Assembly: GCA_949825065.1 (NCBI GenBank)
Contig: OX463848.1
Coordinates: 43,576,393-43,640,392, forward strand
DNA from: Odontocerum albicorne
Taxonomy: Eukaryota > Arthropoda > Insecta > Trichoptera > Odontoceridae
Length of the DNA stretch: 64,000 nt
Direction: 5' to 3'
The notes below the pieces were generated by a model that had not been told where the DNA came from, did no database searches, and saw nothing but the letters and a program-made list of their open reading frames with translations. Shown here piece by piece: positions 21,131-32,410 of this stretch. Both the position numbers and the translations under genes were made by a program. Each line of letters opens with the position of its first letter. Positions within the stretch are counted from its first letter, which is position 1.

Positions 21131-21520
21131 TTTGTTTTAAAACTTCTTCAAATTCTATATTTATAGAACTTTTTTAATTTATATAATTTTTGATTACATT
21201 AAATTAATATATAAAGAGGTATTTTAATATATAAAGAGTGTATATATAAGTTTTATCTCATGGAAATAAATCGTCGATGTATATATTTTTTTTCGTTAGC
21301 CGTTTTAACGCTGGACATTTTTTTCAACAGTATGCCAAAAATATTGAGAAGAATTTGTACTAGAAAAAAATATTATAGAATACTATCGCTCACCGAATTT
21401 ATAGATTATTTTTCATAATTGAACAAAACAGTTATTTTAATTAAGTGTTATAAAAGTCGTAAATGAAAGTATTGTAAATTTTTACTTTAAAATTGCAAAA
21501 GAAAAAATAGACTTTTTATT

Positions 21521-21727
21521 TTATAGTTTTTCAGAAATACGTTTTACAAAACAAACCCCATGAAACCCGTTCTTACAACGTGTGAAAATCAGCGTGGACC
21601 ACTTTATACGACTGCCCCCTTTATTACTGCATACAATACAGCGATGTTGTGTGGATCTCGGTAACTTTTCTAAGCCAAAACTTTTCTTCGATGTAGACGA
21701 GTTTTCTGGATTATTTTTCTTAGCCAA
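21521..21727 (-). pseudogene. piggyBac transposase C-terminal zinc domain
   Basis: Minus-strand frame with PRSTQHRCIVCSNKGGSRIK and CKNGFHGVCF: spaced Cys pairs as in the cysteine-rich C-terminal domain of piggyBac transposases. The DDE domain is absent; the element retains its 5' terminus (21728-21898) fused to the end of the ORF, so it is an internal-deletion derivative. Confidence 0.55.
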
Positions 21728-21898
21728 GCATTCCTTTTCAATTATTTTTTAGGTGAATTAAAGTCGGGTAATTTTTTTTGTCTTGACAATTAAGCGTGTA
21801 TATTTTTTTTGTCTTAACTAATAAGCGTCTATATAGACTCACAGCAATTTTCGTAAAGAGCAAAAACGTCTATATATAGACTCTCCGCACTCTAACGG
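21728..21898 (-). mobile_element. Terminal region of the piggyBac-like element
   Basis: Ends next to TTAA (21899-21902); inward on the minus strand it reads CCGTTAGAGTGCGGAGAGTC, then TATATATAGACG. A near copy with GTCTATATAGACT lies subterminally at about 21828. The opposite terminus was not identified. Confidence 0.5.
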
Positions 21899-21984
21899 TT
21901 AATATATGTTTATTAACCCATTATTTTTTAAACATATTAATTTACACTATATTGTTATTTGTTTTATTAAAACACGTCTTGTTT

Positions 21985-22465
21985 ATGCATCCCTGATGAT
22001 GAAACCTTGAAACCAGTAAGGTTTTACTGTTAAGTAGAAAAAACAGTGTTTTACTGAACAAATTACAATGTAATTTGTTTTATCAAACACTGTTTATTCC
22101 ACTTTTTTGTAACAGTATAACATATATTTAAATTCTTACATATCACTAGTAACGGAAATAAATTGGACAGATTAGAGGCCCTAGAAATTTCTAAGTCAGC
22201 ATCGAGGTGAACATCTGGCAAACACATATATCCCAAGAATCTCTCCGCTGCTTGCCGAGATTGTCTCATCCCTCCCTTCACACCCAGTCCTCAACCTGAA
22301 TGTTAACCGTTAGAAGCGTGTATCTCGGTACCAGTTTGAACAGAATTCAGTCTTGTTTGTGCTGCCCTGATGATGAGGTGAAAGCCTTGAAACCGGTAGG
22401 GTTACACCATTACAAGAAAGTGGAATAAACAGTGTTTGATAAAAACAAATTACAACGTCTTTAAA
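21985..22465 (+). mobile_element. Penelope-like element remnant with inverted arms
   Basis: Arms of about 45 bp: left TTTTATCAAACACTGTTTAT, TCCACTTTTTTGTAAC; right AGTGGAATAAACAGTGTTTG. Between them is a plus-strand piece of a GIY-YIG endonuclease C-terminus (SNGNKLDRLEALEISKS) that matches 27460-27520. Hammerhead-like cores lie at about 21993 and 22367. Internally deleted relative to 27205-27880. Confidence 0.65.
22367..22405 (+). ncRNA. Hammerhead-ribozyme-like motif
   Basis: Core CTGATGA, short stem II (GAGG/CCTT around TGAAAG), GAAA, then ACCGGTA giving a two-base-pair stem III and A at the cleavage position; stem I is weak (CC/GG). One extra base lies between core and stem II. Penelope-like elements are known to carry such minimal hammerheads. 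Confidence 0.5.
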
Positions 22466-22479
22466 CCTGCACAATGTTA

Positions 22480-23260
22480 ATGTCTTAATTTTGTAATTTG
22501 TTGTATCATAACTTTAAATAATATATTACGATGTCTTTAAACTTCCACAGTGGTAACGATTTAAATGTAAATAATCTAAAAAAATATACACTATTTTACC
22601 TGAAACAACGTTAGAGTATTTTAATAGATGTTTATTAAAAAAAATCTGTGGTGAAAGGGGTTAATCAGCTACTAAGCGTCAGTAAAATGTTTATTTTCAG
22701 ATGAAAAAGGCTGAAAAATAAAAGCGATCCGTGACTCGCCAAAAATGAAATCTAGGGCACATGTGTGTTACAAGTTCAACTCCTGAGTCACGGGGTTGAC
22801 TGGCGAACTGGCAAACTTCTACACGGTCCATTGCGTTAGCTGAACCCCAATCCTGGACAATCCTGGACCCCCAATCCTGGACAATGGATTTTGAATGAAT
22901 TTATTTGATCTTTTTTTGCATATTGCTTTTTAATTATTTTTTTATTTATTTTCTTGTCTATTTTTATATTTTCCCCGTGCTGAAGGTTCGTGAAGTTACA
23001 CAGCTGTCTGATTCTGTCCTATTAATTTTGTTTTCAATTTGTTGTTTAATTATTGGTCTTATTTTTCTGCATTTTTTCAGGTTATCGTTCAACTTCTTTG
23101 AAAATTATACGTTTGCACCTTGAGATTTTCAGTATTGTGGGAACGATTTTCTAATTAAAATTGTTCAAGTGGTATACACATTTGTTTTTGTTTTTATGCA
23201 TTCATATTCTCTTTTTAGATTAATGCTAAGAGTGACTACTCCTTCTTCCGTGGTTGCAGT
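22480..23260. other. No gene recognised
   Basis: AT-rich. CCAATCCTGGACAAT occurs twice near 22850-22885. A 72-codon frame at 22905 is low-complexity Phe/Ile and judged chance. Confidence 0.4.
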
Positions 23261-23261
23261 C

Positions 23262-23849
23262 CTAAGACTGGTTTGCAGCAATTTCAACTCTTCTCCTCCA
23301 TTCTTCCCTGTCCTGTGCGGCTCTTTTTAAATCTGTATATGTTGAGCAGCGCACGTCCACCAACAGGTCCTCCAGGTACTCTCGGCGTGGGCGTCCCCTA
23401 GAGTTTGTCCCCTCGGTCATACCCTCCATTATGGCATGCAAGAGGCCCTCTTGTCGTATTATATGACCGATCCATCCTGCACGCCTTTCGGACAGGATCC
23501 TGAGCAGGTGCCTTCCTCCTTCGATTCGTTGGAGAACCTCTTCATTTGTGATGCGGTCTCTCCAGGAAATTCCTAATAGTCTTCTATAGGACCACATCTC
23601 AAAAGCCTCTAGTCTTCGTCTATCTCTTTCGGATAGGCACCATGTCTCGCAGCCGTACATCAAGATACTCCATACATAGGTCTTGATGAGGAGTATTCTC
23701 AGTTTTAGGTCTATATTATTTGATTCTATTATTTTCGACCTTTTATTAAATGCAAGTCTAGCCTGATGTATACGGCTGTCGACCTCGCTCTTGGACCGAC
23801 CGTCCCATGTTATTTTACCTCCGGAGAATTTTACTTGAGATTGAATCAT
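23262..23849 (-). pseudogene. RTE-like LINE, C-terminal 195 codons
   Basis: The longest uninterrupted LINE frame of the window: WDGRSKSEVDSRIHQARLAF, NKRSKIIESNNIDLKLRILL, TYVWSILMYGCETWCLS, RLEAFEMWSYRRLLGISWRD, ITNEEVLQRI, RRAGWIGHIIRQ, GRPRREYLEDLL. This is the post-polymerase region of RTE-type ORF2. The start is not a true initiation site: it is a 5' truncation, so the catalytic domain is missing. The downstream segment to about 24010 is probably its 3' UTR. Confidence 0.8.
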
Positions 23850-24164
23850 GTTTTGCTGGTTCTTGGGATGCCACTTGGGCCTTTAATGTGGTAGTTTCCC
23901 GTTTCTTTCCACATCCTATGCCATTGACCACGAAAGTTCTTCCGCCTTTGGAGATTATTTACTTCTCCCAGTGACTACTAGTGCAACCCGAGCTGTCTAC
24001 CTTTATCATAGACGGCCCCGTATTTTGAATATAGTTTTGAATGCATATAATTTACTACGACACTTTTGTACGCTTGTATGCACCTGTTTAATTTTAATTA
24101 TTTTTGTTTGATTCATTTAATTTTTTGTTTTAATGTGTGAAGCATTCCCTTCCATTTTTTTTTT

Positions 24165-24798
24165 TAAGTGAAACATCTATAGGCGCGGACGGGCAAATTG
24201 GCCTGAACGTCACGAAAAGTGAAACGGTGTATTATATTATTATTTTATTATTATTAAATATTTTATTTATTAATAAATTAATATTAATTATTTTAACATT
24301 AATATTATTCATTATTCATAATAATTCATATTATTTTAATATTATATTATTATTAAAAGTATTATTTATTAATAAAATTATTATCATTTTTTGTTATATA
24401 TTATAACTGTATTATAATAAATTATAATATAATTAATTAATAATATAATATAATAATATTATTAATAATATAATAATAAATAAATAATTAAATATATTAT
24501 TTACAAATAATTAATTTAATAATTAATAATAACATAAAAATACTAATATATTTAATATTAAAAAATGTAAATTTAATATTATATAGTGTATCATATTATT
24601 ATTAAAATTATTATTAATTATTAAAAAATTTAAAAAAAATATTATTTTTTATTTCATTAAGAGAGATTTTCTTGAATTAAATTGCACATAACCATTTTTT
24701 ATTTAATTGTTAACAAATGGAAAAAAAACAATGCGAAAAATCATTTTCTAGGAGCTAAGAAGTTTCATTTCTACCGCGCGAGAGTCTCACTCTCTCTT
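24165..24798 (-). mobile_element. A/T-only cassette, copy 3 (inverted)
   Basis: AAGTGAAACATCTATAGGCG, CAAATTGGCCTGAACGTCAC, GAAAAGTGAAACGGTGTATT at its left, then about 440 bp of nearly pure A/T, then GGAGCTAAGAAGTTTCATTT and CTACCGCGCGAGAGTCTCAC. Same architecture as 7343-8188 in reverse, with a shorter interior. Confidence 0.75.
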
Positions 24799-25495
24799 TT
24801 TAAATTATTATCATAATATAAATAGGCCAAAACCCGTATGATGGTTGTCGTCAAAGAAAGAATACGAGAATGAATTTTGAATACAAGAGAGAGAGAGAGG
24901 AATACTTGGATTATCTGCGAAAGTAATTCGAAATTTGAAACTCGGTGGGTCCGTGATAACTGAACGAATTTTAAATACCTAGCTAACAATTTTTGAACCG
25001 GTGGAAAAGGGGACGGTGTATAAAGATATACTCGTATATATAAACAAATTCTATTTTTATGAATATATATTTTCATAAATGTAGAATTTGTTTTACTTCC
25101 GTGAATATTTCACGGGTTGCAACTAGTTATTGATATTATTCTAAGGTACATTGTACTGTTTATAAATAAATAAATATTTAATAATGTTTAATGAAATATT
25201 CCTACGGGGACTCCTGAGTATACAGATTATCTATGAAGTTCTCATATCAAGATATATGTATTTCAATACTAACAGACTGTTTCATGTTAACAAGGTCTTC
25301 ATAATACAAATTGTGATTGTTTCCTCACCCTTTACCCAAATTGTGTCGCACGATGAATGCGAACATTTTCAGTTGATTCATGGGGAAACTGAAAACAGGT
25401 ATATTTTCAGATTTTTCAATGTTCATTTATGTATAGCTTTTCAATACACCACGATGAATAAAGCTTTTAGTTTAAATTTTTTATGTATTGGGTGT
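24799..25495. other. No gene; foldback at 25042-25093
   Basis: A 22-bp inverted repeat (AAACAAATTCTATTTTTATG ... CATAAATGTAGAATTTGTTT, two mismatches, 8-nt spacer). A frame at 25184-25498 has no recognised domain. Confidence 0.5.
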
Positions 25496-26621
25496 TAACA
25501 TAAGTTGTGTCCGTTTTTTTCCAATTTAAAAAATGAGCACCAAAAGTAAAACAAAATGGTAAATGTTATACATCATTCGAAAAAAAAAATCTCCTCTACA
25601 AGATATTGTGTTTGCTTTAACGTTACATATATTATTTTATTTGATTACATGCCTTCGAGATGGAATCTCAAGTAGACGAAAGTGAGCATTTTCGACACCT
25701 CCTTCTGTTCGCGTGTAATCGAGGGAATAAAGCTGGCAAAGCTGCTCGCGATATTTGCGAAGTGTACGGTGAAGACGCTATGAATGAAAGGACAGCTCGT
25801 CGATGGTGTTTGACTTTCAAAGACGGTAATTTCGACCTGAAAGACATGGGGTGTTCCGGACGACCAGTGAACTTTGATAAGGACCGCTTAAACCGTATTA
25901 TTCATGAAGATCCCCTTCAAACCACCGTAGAATTGGCTGAACAGATGAATTGTAGTCACATGAATGTATACTGCCATCTTAAATCAATGGGAAAAGTCCA
26001 GAAGTTCGGCGCTTGGATTCCACATGTTTTGAGTGAAAACAACAAAAATTAACGTTCGACAATTTCTGCTGGTTTGCTCACGCGTCATCGAGCTACGCAT
26101 GGCCACAAGCAAAGGTTCCTTTACCGCATCATTACTGGTGATGAAAAATGGTTTTAAAATGGTGATGAATAAAAACATGGTGATGAAAAATGTTTGAAGG
26201 GGATCTTCATGAATAATATGGTTTAAGCGGTCCTCATCGAAGTCCACTGGTCGTCCGTAACGCTCCATGTCTTTCAGGTCGAAATTACAATCTTTGAAAC
26301 GCAAAAACGATCGACGAGCTGTCCTTTCAATTATAGCATCTTCACCGTACACTTTGCAAATATCGCGAGCAGCTTTGACAGCTTTATTCCCTCGATTAAA
26401 CGCGAAAAGAAGGAGGTGTTGAAAATGCTCACTTTTGTCTACTTGACATTCCATTTTGAAGGCTTGTAATCAAATAAAATAATAAATGTAACGTAAAAGA
26501 AAAACACAATATCTTATAGAGCAGAAAATTTTCTTTCGAATGATGTATAACATTTACCATTTTGTTCTACTGTTGGTGCTCATTTTTAAATTGAAAAAAA
26601 AAACGGACACAACTTATGTTA
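25496..26621. mobile_element. Palindromic mariner: two 5' halves facing each other
   Basis: Left arm (plus): TA at 25496, terminal repeat AACATAAGTTGTGTCCG, leader, then a transposase start at 25660 (MESQVDESEHF, AARDICEVYGEDAMNERTAR, GNFDLKDM, GRPVNFDKDR, AEQMNCSH, WIPHVLSENNKN). After a frameshift it continues to GDEKWF, the first catalytic Asp motif, at about 26140. Right arm (minus): from 26454 (MECQVDKSEHF, VKAARDICKVYGEDAI, GRPVDFDEDRL) out to the same terminal repeat and a TA at 26620. The arms differ at about one residue in seven. The 3' halves with the remaining catalytic residues are absent. Confidence 0.85.
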
Positions 26622-26624
26622 AGA

Positions 26625-27204
26625 CCTAATACTTATGTCATATTTTTATTTCTATTTTGAACATAAAGATTTTTCCGTTTTAATTATATTGCGTTTAAAT
26701 TTTGACGTTTTTTTTTTTCATTTCGTTGTTGATTTTCAGTTTTGTAATGGCAGTAGTACTGAAATAGTGGAACGCGAACGCGATCAAGCGGTATCCGGTG
26801 GACTATGATATACCATATGAGTGGGTCAGAACCAGACTTGACTATCCAACAAAAGTATAAAATTTGAGTTAGGCACATACGCTACATCTTTATACCCATT
26901 TCTATCAGTACCAAACATGATTATCAGTGTATAGTTCACCATAAGTGCAGACATCTACCGTTACATTTTGGAAACAACAGAAAACAAACATTTTTTTTAA
27001 TAGATCTGCAACTTTGAAGTCAATTATCTCAAAACAAGATAAATGTGGGATAGTCATGTCTGGTTCTCAGCCACTCATATGTTACCTTAGTTAAGTCGAA
27101 CAATTTACAAGTTGTATTTATTTGAATGCCAGAAAACGATATTTGCGAAACATTTTTTAAAACCTACCCCGAGCTAAAAAATCAATCGAGAGATAACACT
27201 TAAA
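26625..27204. other. No gene recognised
   Basis: AT-rich; nothing supported on either strand. Confidence 0.4.
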
Positions 27205-27880
27205 GATAATGTCATTTATTTTTATCAAACACTGTTTATTCCACTTTTTTGTGACGATATAGCCCTACCGGTTTCAAGGCTTTCACCTCATCTTCAGGGG
27301 AGCGCAAACAAGATTAAATGCTGTTCGAACTGGTACCGATATACACGCTTCAACGGTTTGGGGCTGAGTGGTGAGGGAGGCATGTGACAATTTCGGCCAA
27401 GAGCGGAGAGATTTTTGTGAAATAACTTTTCAACAGATGTTCGGATCGGTGTACTGACTTAGAAATTTCTAGGGCCTCTAATCTGTCCAATTTATTTCCG
27501 TTACTACTGATATGTAAGAATTTGGCATCATCGATAGAAAAAGTATGGTTTTCACGGTGACAATGATTAGCAATTTCAGAATAAATTAAAGGATTTGTTA
27601 AGGCGAATTTGTGTTCACGAAATCTCTTTTCAAACGATCTTCCTGTCTTTCCTATATAGAAATGATCACAGTCAGCACATAAAAGTTTATACACACCACT
27701 GTTGCTAAGTATTCCATTTTTACCTTTCCCATTAAATAAGAGTTTCCGGAGATTAAAATTAGTCTTGTTTGCCCTTCATTGAAGATGAGGTGTGCACCTT
27801 GAAACCGGTAGGGTTATTCCGTCACAAAAAAGTGGAATAAACAGTGTTTGATAAAAATAAATTACAATGTCCTTAAACCT
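27205..27880 (-). mobile_element. Penelope-like element remnant with inverted arms
   Basis: Outer arms: left TTTTTATCAAACACTGTTTA TTCCAC (27211-27250), right AGTGGAATAAACAGTGTTTG (27831-27850), each followed inward by a hammerhead-like stretch (about 27276-27310 on the minus strand; 27777-27815 on the plus strand). The GIY-YIG domain lies between them. No reverse transcriptase is present, so the copy is 5'-truncated or internally deleted. Confidence 0.75.
27350..27694 (-). pseudogene. GIY-YIG endonuclease domain of a Penelope-like element
   Basis: MYKLLCADCDHFYIGKTGRS begins the domain; the YIG with GKTGRSFEKRFREH is the GIY-YIG second motif with its conserved Arg, followed by ANHCHRENHTF with the catalytic-region Asn/His, then KLDRLEALEI with the conserved Glu. 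The core is about 110 residues with no stop, unusually well kept for this window. Penelope-like elements (EN+ group) carry this domain at the ORF C-terminus. The preceding reverse transcriptase is missing, so it is not functional alone. Confidence 0.85.
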
Positions 27881-28519
27881 CCACAACGTTAATACCTTAA
27901 CTATAAACAACACTTTAAGATATATACCGCTCCACTGTACGGAAAACTTTGAGCAGCACTGTGTTATGTGAGATATTTTTTATTTGATTGCTGTTGTGAT
28001 ATGAATTTCGTTTGTTCTTGTTTTGTTTAATTTGTATTTAACTTTTTTTTTGTTTAATTTGTATTTATGATTGCGGTCGTTATGAATAAAATATTTCTTT
28101 CTAAAAATCTTCTTCCCTACCCTATGAGGACAATTGTAAGTTCTCTTATACAAGAAAGCTAGAGATCTTAAAGTGAAAGGATGTGCATTGAGCACTCTAG
28201 ATTGGAAATCTGGTAGCTGGGTAAAGACAGGGTGGAGACAAAACGGAAACGGATATTTCAAGTGTTGGTAAGACACTCACATAATGGCGGTTTCTTAAGT
28301 GCTTCATTGACACTGAATTGCTTCAACCAATACAAATCTCTGAGTGTACTGAGTACTGTTATATGAACGTATAGGGTGTTGCATAATAAGTCATCTAACT
28401 TTTCACATTTAATTTATTTTTTAATTAGATATATTGACACATAATAAATTGAAATATTCTTCGATTCAGTACTAGAAACATCTATAAAAATATACCATCA
28501 CACCCTCTCCCTATCGCAG
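27881..28519. other. No gene recognised
   Basis: A 98-codon minus-strand frame at 27980-28276 has a Lys/Asn-rich end from the AT-rich DNA; its middle (QLPDFQSRVLNAHPFTLRSL) could be decayed LINE. Not called. Confidence 0.35.
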
Positions 28520-28707
28520 TAAGCAGAAATGAGAGAGCGCCAAATTTTTCCATCGTGACACACATATTTTTCATCTTCTTCATTCATACACCTCCAACGA
28601 TTTCTCAGACTTTTAACATTTCCTTGTTTCAAAATATCGTAAACTTGATCCAACTATACTTTCATTGGTCTTCCTTAAATATGCATTCCATTCACATTTT
28701 CACGATA
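28520..28707 (-). pseudogene. RTE-like LINE fragment (family A), right piece after mariner insertion
   Basis: Reverse complement of family A 3' sequence; joins to 29604-29725 across the mariner at 28710-29601. Removing the mariner and one TA restores the order seen at 6105-6190. Confidence 0.6.
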
Positions 28708-28709
28708 TA

Positions 28710-29601
28710 CGAGGCGTATCCAGAAAGTAAGTGTACTGAGGCTCTCACGACCGGATGGATTTTATTTTCGACATGTTGGCTACACTTCCGTGTAGCCTGA
28801 CCCTTCCCCTCCGCAACGAGACCGGTTCGAAGTCAGTACGTTGAGAAGTATCGACGCGACAACACGTTTCGTGAAAAATGTCAATCCAATCTCCCGCCAA
28901 GTGCGAAATACGCGGCGTCATCCGTTATCTCGTTTGGAAGGGAAAACCTCCGGTTGAGGTTTATAATGAGGTGAAAACTGCATATGGTGATAAAGCTATG
29001 AATCGTACGAGTGTGTACAAGTGGTGTTGCGAGTTTAAAAACGGTCACGTCACACCTCTTCCCCCTCCGCCAAAAAGTTCAAAACCACAATTTCAGACAA
29101 GAAAATCATGGCATTCGTGTTTTGGGACTGTCAAGGCATAATTTTAATTGAATATATGCCTCAAGGGGAGACCATCAACTCTGCAAGATACTGTGAGACC
29201 CTAAAAAAATTGCGGAGGGCGATTCAGAACAAGAGGAGAGGCATGCTGACAAAGGGAGTCTGCCTGCTGCACGAGAATGCCAGACGGAACTGCTCACCTC
29301 GTTTAAATGGGATGTCTATCTCTTTACCTCCCTGAAGCTGCACATGGGTGGAAAAAGGTTTTCAACCGACGAGGAGCTAAAGGAGGAGATGGAGAAGTGG
29401 ACGGAGGGGTTGGCGGGAAACTACTTCGAGGAAGGCATCAAAAAGTTGATACCCCGCTTCACCACCTGCATTTAGAGGAATGGCGACTATGTCGAAAAAT
29501 AGCTTACATATGTACTACGGTAACCACGTAATTTTTTTGATTAAATAAAAAAAATTGTAACCTACAAAAATTCAGTACACTTACTTTCTGGATATGCCTC
29601 G
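28710..29601 (+). mobile_element. mariner-like element, internally deleted
   Basis: TA at 28708-28709 and 29602-29603; terminal inverted repeats CGAGGCGTATCCAGAAAGTA and (inverted) CGAGGCATATCCAGAAAGTA. Transposase start at 28878: AKCEIRGVIRYLVWKGKPPV, EVYNEVKTAYGDKAMNRTSV, YKWCCEFKNG (first HTH). Then a deletion, then, from about 29108, FWDCQGIILIEYMPQGETIN and LLHENARRN (second catalytic motif, usually HDNA), and, after another break, LFTSLKLHMGGKRFSTDEEL and NYFEEGIKKLIPRF to a stop near 29470. The first and third catalytic motifs are deleted, so it is inactive. Confidence 0.9.
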
Positions 29602-29603
29602 TA

Positions 29604-29725
29604 TTTGTTTTGTCACTATTTCTTCATTCATTCATTTCATATGTCCAAACCATCTCAGAATGGTCTTCTTCCTCTTGCTCAACACATCAGCCTTAAGTTC
29701 ACACTCATCCCTTCATACAGTTTCA
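29604..29725 (-). pseudogene. RTE-like LINE fragment (family A), left piece
   Basis: CATATGTCCAAACCATCTCA and CTCAACACATCAGCCTTAAG are reverse complements of the family A LRWFxHVERM and LKADVLSK segments. Confidence 0.6.
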
Positions 29726-29970
29726 GTATTATTTAAACAATACGTTTGTTTGGGTCCCGGATTCGACTCTCGGCAGTGTCATATTTTTTCCACTGTAGTT
29801 CTGAGCTGGTAAGATAGAATATATGATACATAAAATATCTTTTACTGGCGCTTTGTAGCAGCGTATTGATAACCTGAGGATAAATTTGATGCAGTGTTCT
29901 AGTATCGATAGGGATAGGGTCACGTTAAAAAAAATCAAAACGGTGCTAAAAAAATCAGAACATATTAGAG

Positions 29971-30372
29971 CAGTGCTTCCCAATTACTTTCATGTAACGG
30001 CCCCCTAAATCTGAAGTAATTAATTTCCCCCCCCCCCCCCTCCCCCCCCCAAAAAAAACAGTTTTTTATAGTTGAAGATTTATTTGGCAATAATTATTAC
30101 AATTAAAATACACATGTTTATATTCAACACAAAATTATAGGAACTTGCTTAAAAACTTTTTTTTTAAATAAAAATTATACTCACATGAAACAATTTAATG
30201 CGATAGATGATATCACATGTTTTAACTCTTAAATATATACATTTCCTAAATATAGTATGTGGAAAAATATTCATAAGTGAATATTTGTACTTTGTACTTA
30301 ATATTTTCGCGACCCCCACGAGAAATTCCGCGACCTCTCAGGGAGTCGCGGCCCCCAATTTGGGAAGCACTG
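29971..30372. mobile_element. hAT-type MITE with internal poly-C
   Basis: Terminal inverted repeats CAGTGCTTCCCAA at both ends, flanked by an 8-bp target duplication TATTAGAG (29963-29970) / TGTTAGAG (30373-30380). 402 bp, non-coding. A run of about 24 C with one T at 30027-30052 is followed by eight A. An 8-bp duplication with CAGTG termini marks the hAT superfamily. Confidence 0.85.
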
Positions 30373-30439
30373 TGTTAGAGCACTTTATTTAGTTTCAGGC
30401 ATTCCAATTTCGATATGTTTATTATCATTAAATAAAATA

Positions 30440-30505
30440 AAAACACACGAGTCTTTACCCAATACCGCTTTTGGCACAGACCCCAAAAAGGTTGGCCACC
30501 CCTGG
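30440..30505. mobile_element. Possible second hAT terminus
   Basis: Ends GGTTGGCCACCCCTG, the reverse complement of a CAGGGGTGGCCAAC-type hAT end. The other end was not found. Confidence 0.35.
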
Positions 30506-31339
30506 TATATACTAAAGCTAACAGTAGGTCAGTAGGGAACAGCAATAAAAAGTATTGAGGGTACTGACCCTTTTACGGGAGCCATTTGATCTCTCTTAAC
30601 GCATAAAACACTAGCAAACTTATTTATCTCTGTTTTGTAACACCTGTGACTTCAAGAGCGCCCCAAGAACTAATGTTTGGTCGTAAAACTAGCCTGAATC
30701 CCCAGGTTAATTGAAGACAGAATACCTAGATGCTAAACAAGCATTCTTGTCATTAGACTATGGCACACTTCAAGTTAAATGTCTTTTCACGGTTCTTTTA
30801 CAATTTCAATCAGTTTTATTGAAATTACGTTCTGCTTTCGTTTTTCTTTCATTTCGTCCACAATTTTCTCATTTAAAATGTTTCAATGTTTTAATTTTTT
30901 TGTTTTCAAATGAATTTTACATTTTTCAAAATATTATCTCTTTACAAATGTTTTTTTTTTGTTCGTTTTTTATTGCCCGTTTCGTATGATGCTTTTTTTA
31001 CTTGTGAAGAAAATGAGTGCCTGTTTTTTTACTTATGAAAAAAATTTGTTCAAATATTGTATGTCTAAAATGTTAGTCTAAAATCTGTTTTTTCATCAAC
31101 ATCATCACCCTATACACTCCATTTTAATAATATTATTAAAAGGTCATTTTTAAAGTGCCGTTAACAGAGAAGATTCTCCTCAAGGGTGCTCTGACTCAAG
31201 ATTCGAACTCTATTATTAATATATAAAAAATATTACAAAAAAAAAGTTGAGTGCAAGTATAAGAAAGCGGCGACAGCGGCCATCAAAACATGTAAACTTT
31301 CCTGGATCTGAATATGCTCACGAAACATATTTGGTAAAA
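30506..31339. other. No gene recognised
   Basis: AT-rich with T runs. A 92-codon frame at 30711-30989 is Phe/Leu-rich and not recognised. Confidence 0.4.
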
Positions 31340-31560
31340 GAATCACATAAAACTTACCAAAAAATACCAACTATAAGGAAACCTTTGTAGATCTTCCGAT
31401 ATGTGACGGTAACATATTCGGCTTTAGGTGTAGTGTAGTATATATGTCTAGTGGTCGTTTATGTATAACCATAAAGTTGAATAAGACCTCCTAAAAAAAG
31501 TTGTCTTTAAGTGCGCCCTAAAGCTCAATACACCACCCATATATCTAACAGCTAGAGACA
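31340..31560 (-). mobile_element. LINE 3' end fragment (family D)
   Basis: AAACCTTTGTAGATCTTCCG, ATATGTGACGGTAACA, GGCTTTAGGTGTAGTGTAG correspond to 2670-2760 and, inverted, to 47880-47960. Confidence 0.5.
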
Positions 31561-31680
31561 GACTATTGTACGCTACAGGACCAGCAAAGACAAAAGCTCT
31601 GTCATAATACCCCGCGCCTATTTGAAATGAAAATTAAATGGACTTTGAAGTTTTAGTCGAATAATGTAAGTAATTTACTC

Positions 31681-31780
31681 GGTATGTCTTTATTGTACCT
31701 TTCGAATATGTGTCTAAAAGATGTTATTTCGAAAGAACATCTTTCAGACACATGTTCGAAAAATACAATAAAGACATACC
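31681..31780. repeat. 45-bp foldback, 10-nt spacer
   Basis: Arms 31681-31725 and 31736-31780, beginning GGTATGTCTTTATTGTA and ending TACAATAAAGACATACC; four mismatches, all transitions. Confidence 0.9.
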
Positions 31781-31784
31781 CTTA

Positions 31785-32410
31785 AGTGACTTGAATACAA
31801 AGAACCAAAGTTTGAAGTCAAAGTGTTTTCAGCACCTGAGCTTATATAGATTTTTAGACATGAACTTATATCAGAAACGAAGGTTGTTATAAAATGCCTC
31901 CATCGAAACTAGAAAACTAACCTCTCCTTATCACCAAAACGTAAACATTCATTTTAATTTCCCGAATTCGTTCAATTTATCCAATTAAGGATAAAGGTGT
32001 CCCTCAGGTGGTCCACGAATAAAAGGATTTATACGTACTTTGATGATGGTTGGTTCACAGTTCAGCAATCTACAACCTCTTTTCTTAGAATGGGGGTGTG
32101 AACCTCTTTACTGTTACATTGGTGTATAATGTAGGCTAGAGGTTCTTGTTTTAAAACCTTTAAGGGTGATAAAACCGCACAGTTCTTGACCTGCTGTCAA
32201 ACATGATCCTCTTTATGTTACTAAATATCTCCAGTATTTTATGAAGTTTGTACATGTATGTTACATACATGAGATGAACACTGATAATTAAGATTTCTTC
32301 GTTGTTGAAAATTTGCCTGTCTTTGTGTATTCATCGATTATTTAACTATATCATAAGTGTTTTGTCAAATGAAAATTTAAAACAATAAAACGTAAAAATT
32401 ACATATATTT
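31785..32410. other. No gene recognised
   Basis: AT-rich, no supported feature. Confidence 0.4.

Noticed and set aside
22905..23123. 72-codon Phe/Ile-rich frame suggesting a membrane protein
   Set aside because: Low-complexity T-rich DNA; composition alone explains the hydrophobic run.
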